Assembly: GCA_036351375.1 (NCBI GenBank)
Contig: JAZBOY010000100.1
Coordinates: 1-64,000 of the forward strand
DNA: 64,000 nucleotides
Source: JANQIO01 sp036351375
Lineage (GTDB): Bacteria > Pseudomonadota > Gammaproteobacteria > Pseudomonadales > Halieaceae
Reading direction: 5' to 3'
Position 1 is the stretch's first letter; every line of letters begins with the position of its first letter. Under the pieces are notes generated by a model. That model saw only the letters and a list, made by a program, of their open reading frames with translations, searched no databases and was not told where the DNA came from. Below, piece after piece: positions 63,456 through 64,000 of this stretch. Position numbers and translations under genes: made by a program.

Positions 63456-64000
63456 ATGGAAATCAGGCAAATTCGAGGCTTCCTGCTCGACCGCGGCATG
63501 CTGTATCTCTACAGCCTGTTCATCGCGGGCTACTTCCTGCTGCCGATGGCCTCGGGGCACCGCCGCCTGTACTACCTGCTGGTATTTCCCGCAATACTGC
63601 TGCTGTGGCGCGAACTGCTGGCGTTCTACCGCCGCAACCTGCTGCTGGGCCTGTTGCTGGCCTATACCGCCTGGATGATGCTGACCCTGGCCTGGACCGC
63701 CGATTTCTCCCTGCAAGGCGCCGGCTGGCAGCTCTGGCTGAGCCTCAACCTGCTGTCCTTCGTGGCCATCAGCGGCTACCTCTGGGTCAACCAGGCGGAG
63801 CGCATCGACCTGTTCGCCCGGCGCCTGCCCTGGCTGGCCGCGGCAGCGGCCCTGGTGTCCATCGCAGCCTGGTACGCCCAAAACCCTTTCCCCAGCTCCC
63901 GGCTCGAACCGCTCGGCGTCATGCACCACCAGAACAAGGCGGGTGCCGCCTACGGCCTGTTCCTGGTACTCAGCGTGCAGCTGGCCATCAAGGATCGGCC
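63456..64000 (+). CDS. O-antigen ligase/polymerase-like membrane protein (5' part, cut by window edge)
   Basis: 181 codons are visible from ATG 63456. The product is hydrophobic with about five spans: MLYLYSLFIAGYFLLPMA, YYLLVFPAILLLWRELLAF, LLLGLLLAYTAWMMLTLAW, LSLNLLSFVAISGYLW and LPWLAAAAALVSIAAWYA. The loop RLEPLGVMHHQNKAGAAYG matches the F/H-N-rich pattern of the Wzy_C ligase family. It probably joins or polymerises glycan repeat units in the periplasm. The start lacks a clear Shine-Dalgarno. It is divergent from the sulfotransferase, with 117 bp between. The rest is outside the window. Confidence 0.8.
   Translation, partial: MEIRQIRGFLLDRGMLYLYSLFIAGYFLLPMASGHRRLYYLLVFPAILLLWRELLAFYRRNLLLGLLLAYTAWMMLTLAWTADFSLQGAGWQLWLSLNLLSFVAISGYLWVNQAERIDLFARRLPWLAAAAALVSIAAWYAQNPFPSSRLEPLGVMHHQNKAGAAYGLFLVLSVQLAIKDR

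Overview
This is a 64 kb stretch of GC-rich bacterial chromosome. It has a typical gammaproteobacterial layout: a full division and cell wall (dcw) cluster running mraZ to ftsZ and on to secA, argJ and mutT; the pilA / pilBCD / coaE locus; rsmI-rnpB and lpoA-yraN-diaA-dolP; and rplM-rpsI-petABC-sspA-sspB. A fused cytochrome b/c1 gene, malate synthase G and sulfated-polysaccharide-type genes suggest a marine, aerobic gammaproteobacterium, perhaps near Cellvibrionales/Halieaceae. That placement is inference from gene content only. No tRNA, 16S/23S rRNA, CRISPR array, integrase or transposase gene was seen.

Layout. 1-6.3 kb: a truncated dps, an RraA-like gene coupled to an acyl-CoA dehydrogenase, a divergent LysR regulator, and glcB. 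6.4-10.5 kb (+): a surface-glycan block (methyltransferase, sugar SDR, DegT aminotransferase, glycosyltransferase). 10.5-21.2 kb (-): nine tightly overlapping genes. From upstream to downstream these are two paralogous TMTC-like membrane/TPR proteins, two GT2 enzymes of the polyprenyl-phosphate-sugar synthase type, GT4, methyltransferase, GT4, flippase and sulfotransferase. They lie directly behind pilA and its terminator. 21.3-26.8 kb: pilA (-), with a candidate sigma-54 promoter, diverging from pilB-pilC-pilD-coaE (+). 26.8-49.1 kb (-): the dcw cluster in the order mraZ, rsmH, ftsL, ftsI, murE, murF, mraY, murD, ftsW, murG, murC, ddl, ftsQ, ftsA, ftsZ, then an M23 peptidase, secA, argJ and mutT, without lpxC at its usual place after ftsZ. 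49.1-51.2 kb: mraZ promoter and operator, a small conserved-type gene, a repeat-rich spacer, rnpB and rsmI. 51.3-54.9 kb (+): lpoA-yraN-diaA-dolP, ending in eight 14-bp tandem repeats. 55.0-59.9 kb (-): sspB, sspA, fused petBC, petA, rpsI, rplM. 60.0-64.0 kb: a phosphopantetheinyl transferase and a second glycan block (2OG oxygenase, glycosyltransferase, sulfotransferase, start of an O-antigen-ligase-like gene).

How the parts fit. The most interesting assembly is the pilin gene followed by two TMTC-like GT-C candidates and two GT2 enzymes that could make lipid-linked monosaccharide donors. This looks like a possible pilin or surface-protein O-glycosylation module, joined to a flippase-dependent, sulfated polysaccharide locus. 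Other points worth a second look are the FtsI SxN motif reading SSQ, a sugar SDR with Asn in place of the catalytic Tyr, an RraA homologue carrying the complete aldolase motif, a dps gene that seems to start at ATT, a decameric MraZ operator array, and several repeat structures around rnpB and dolP.
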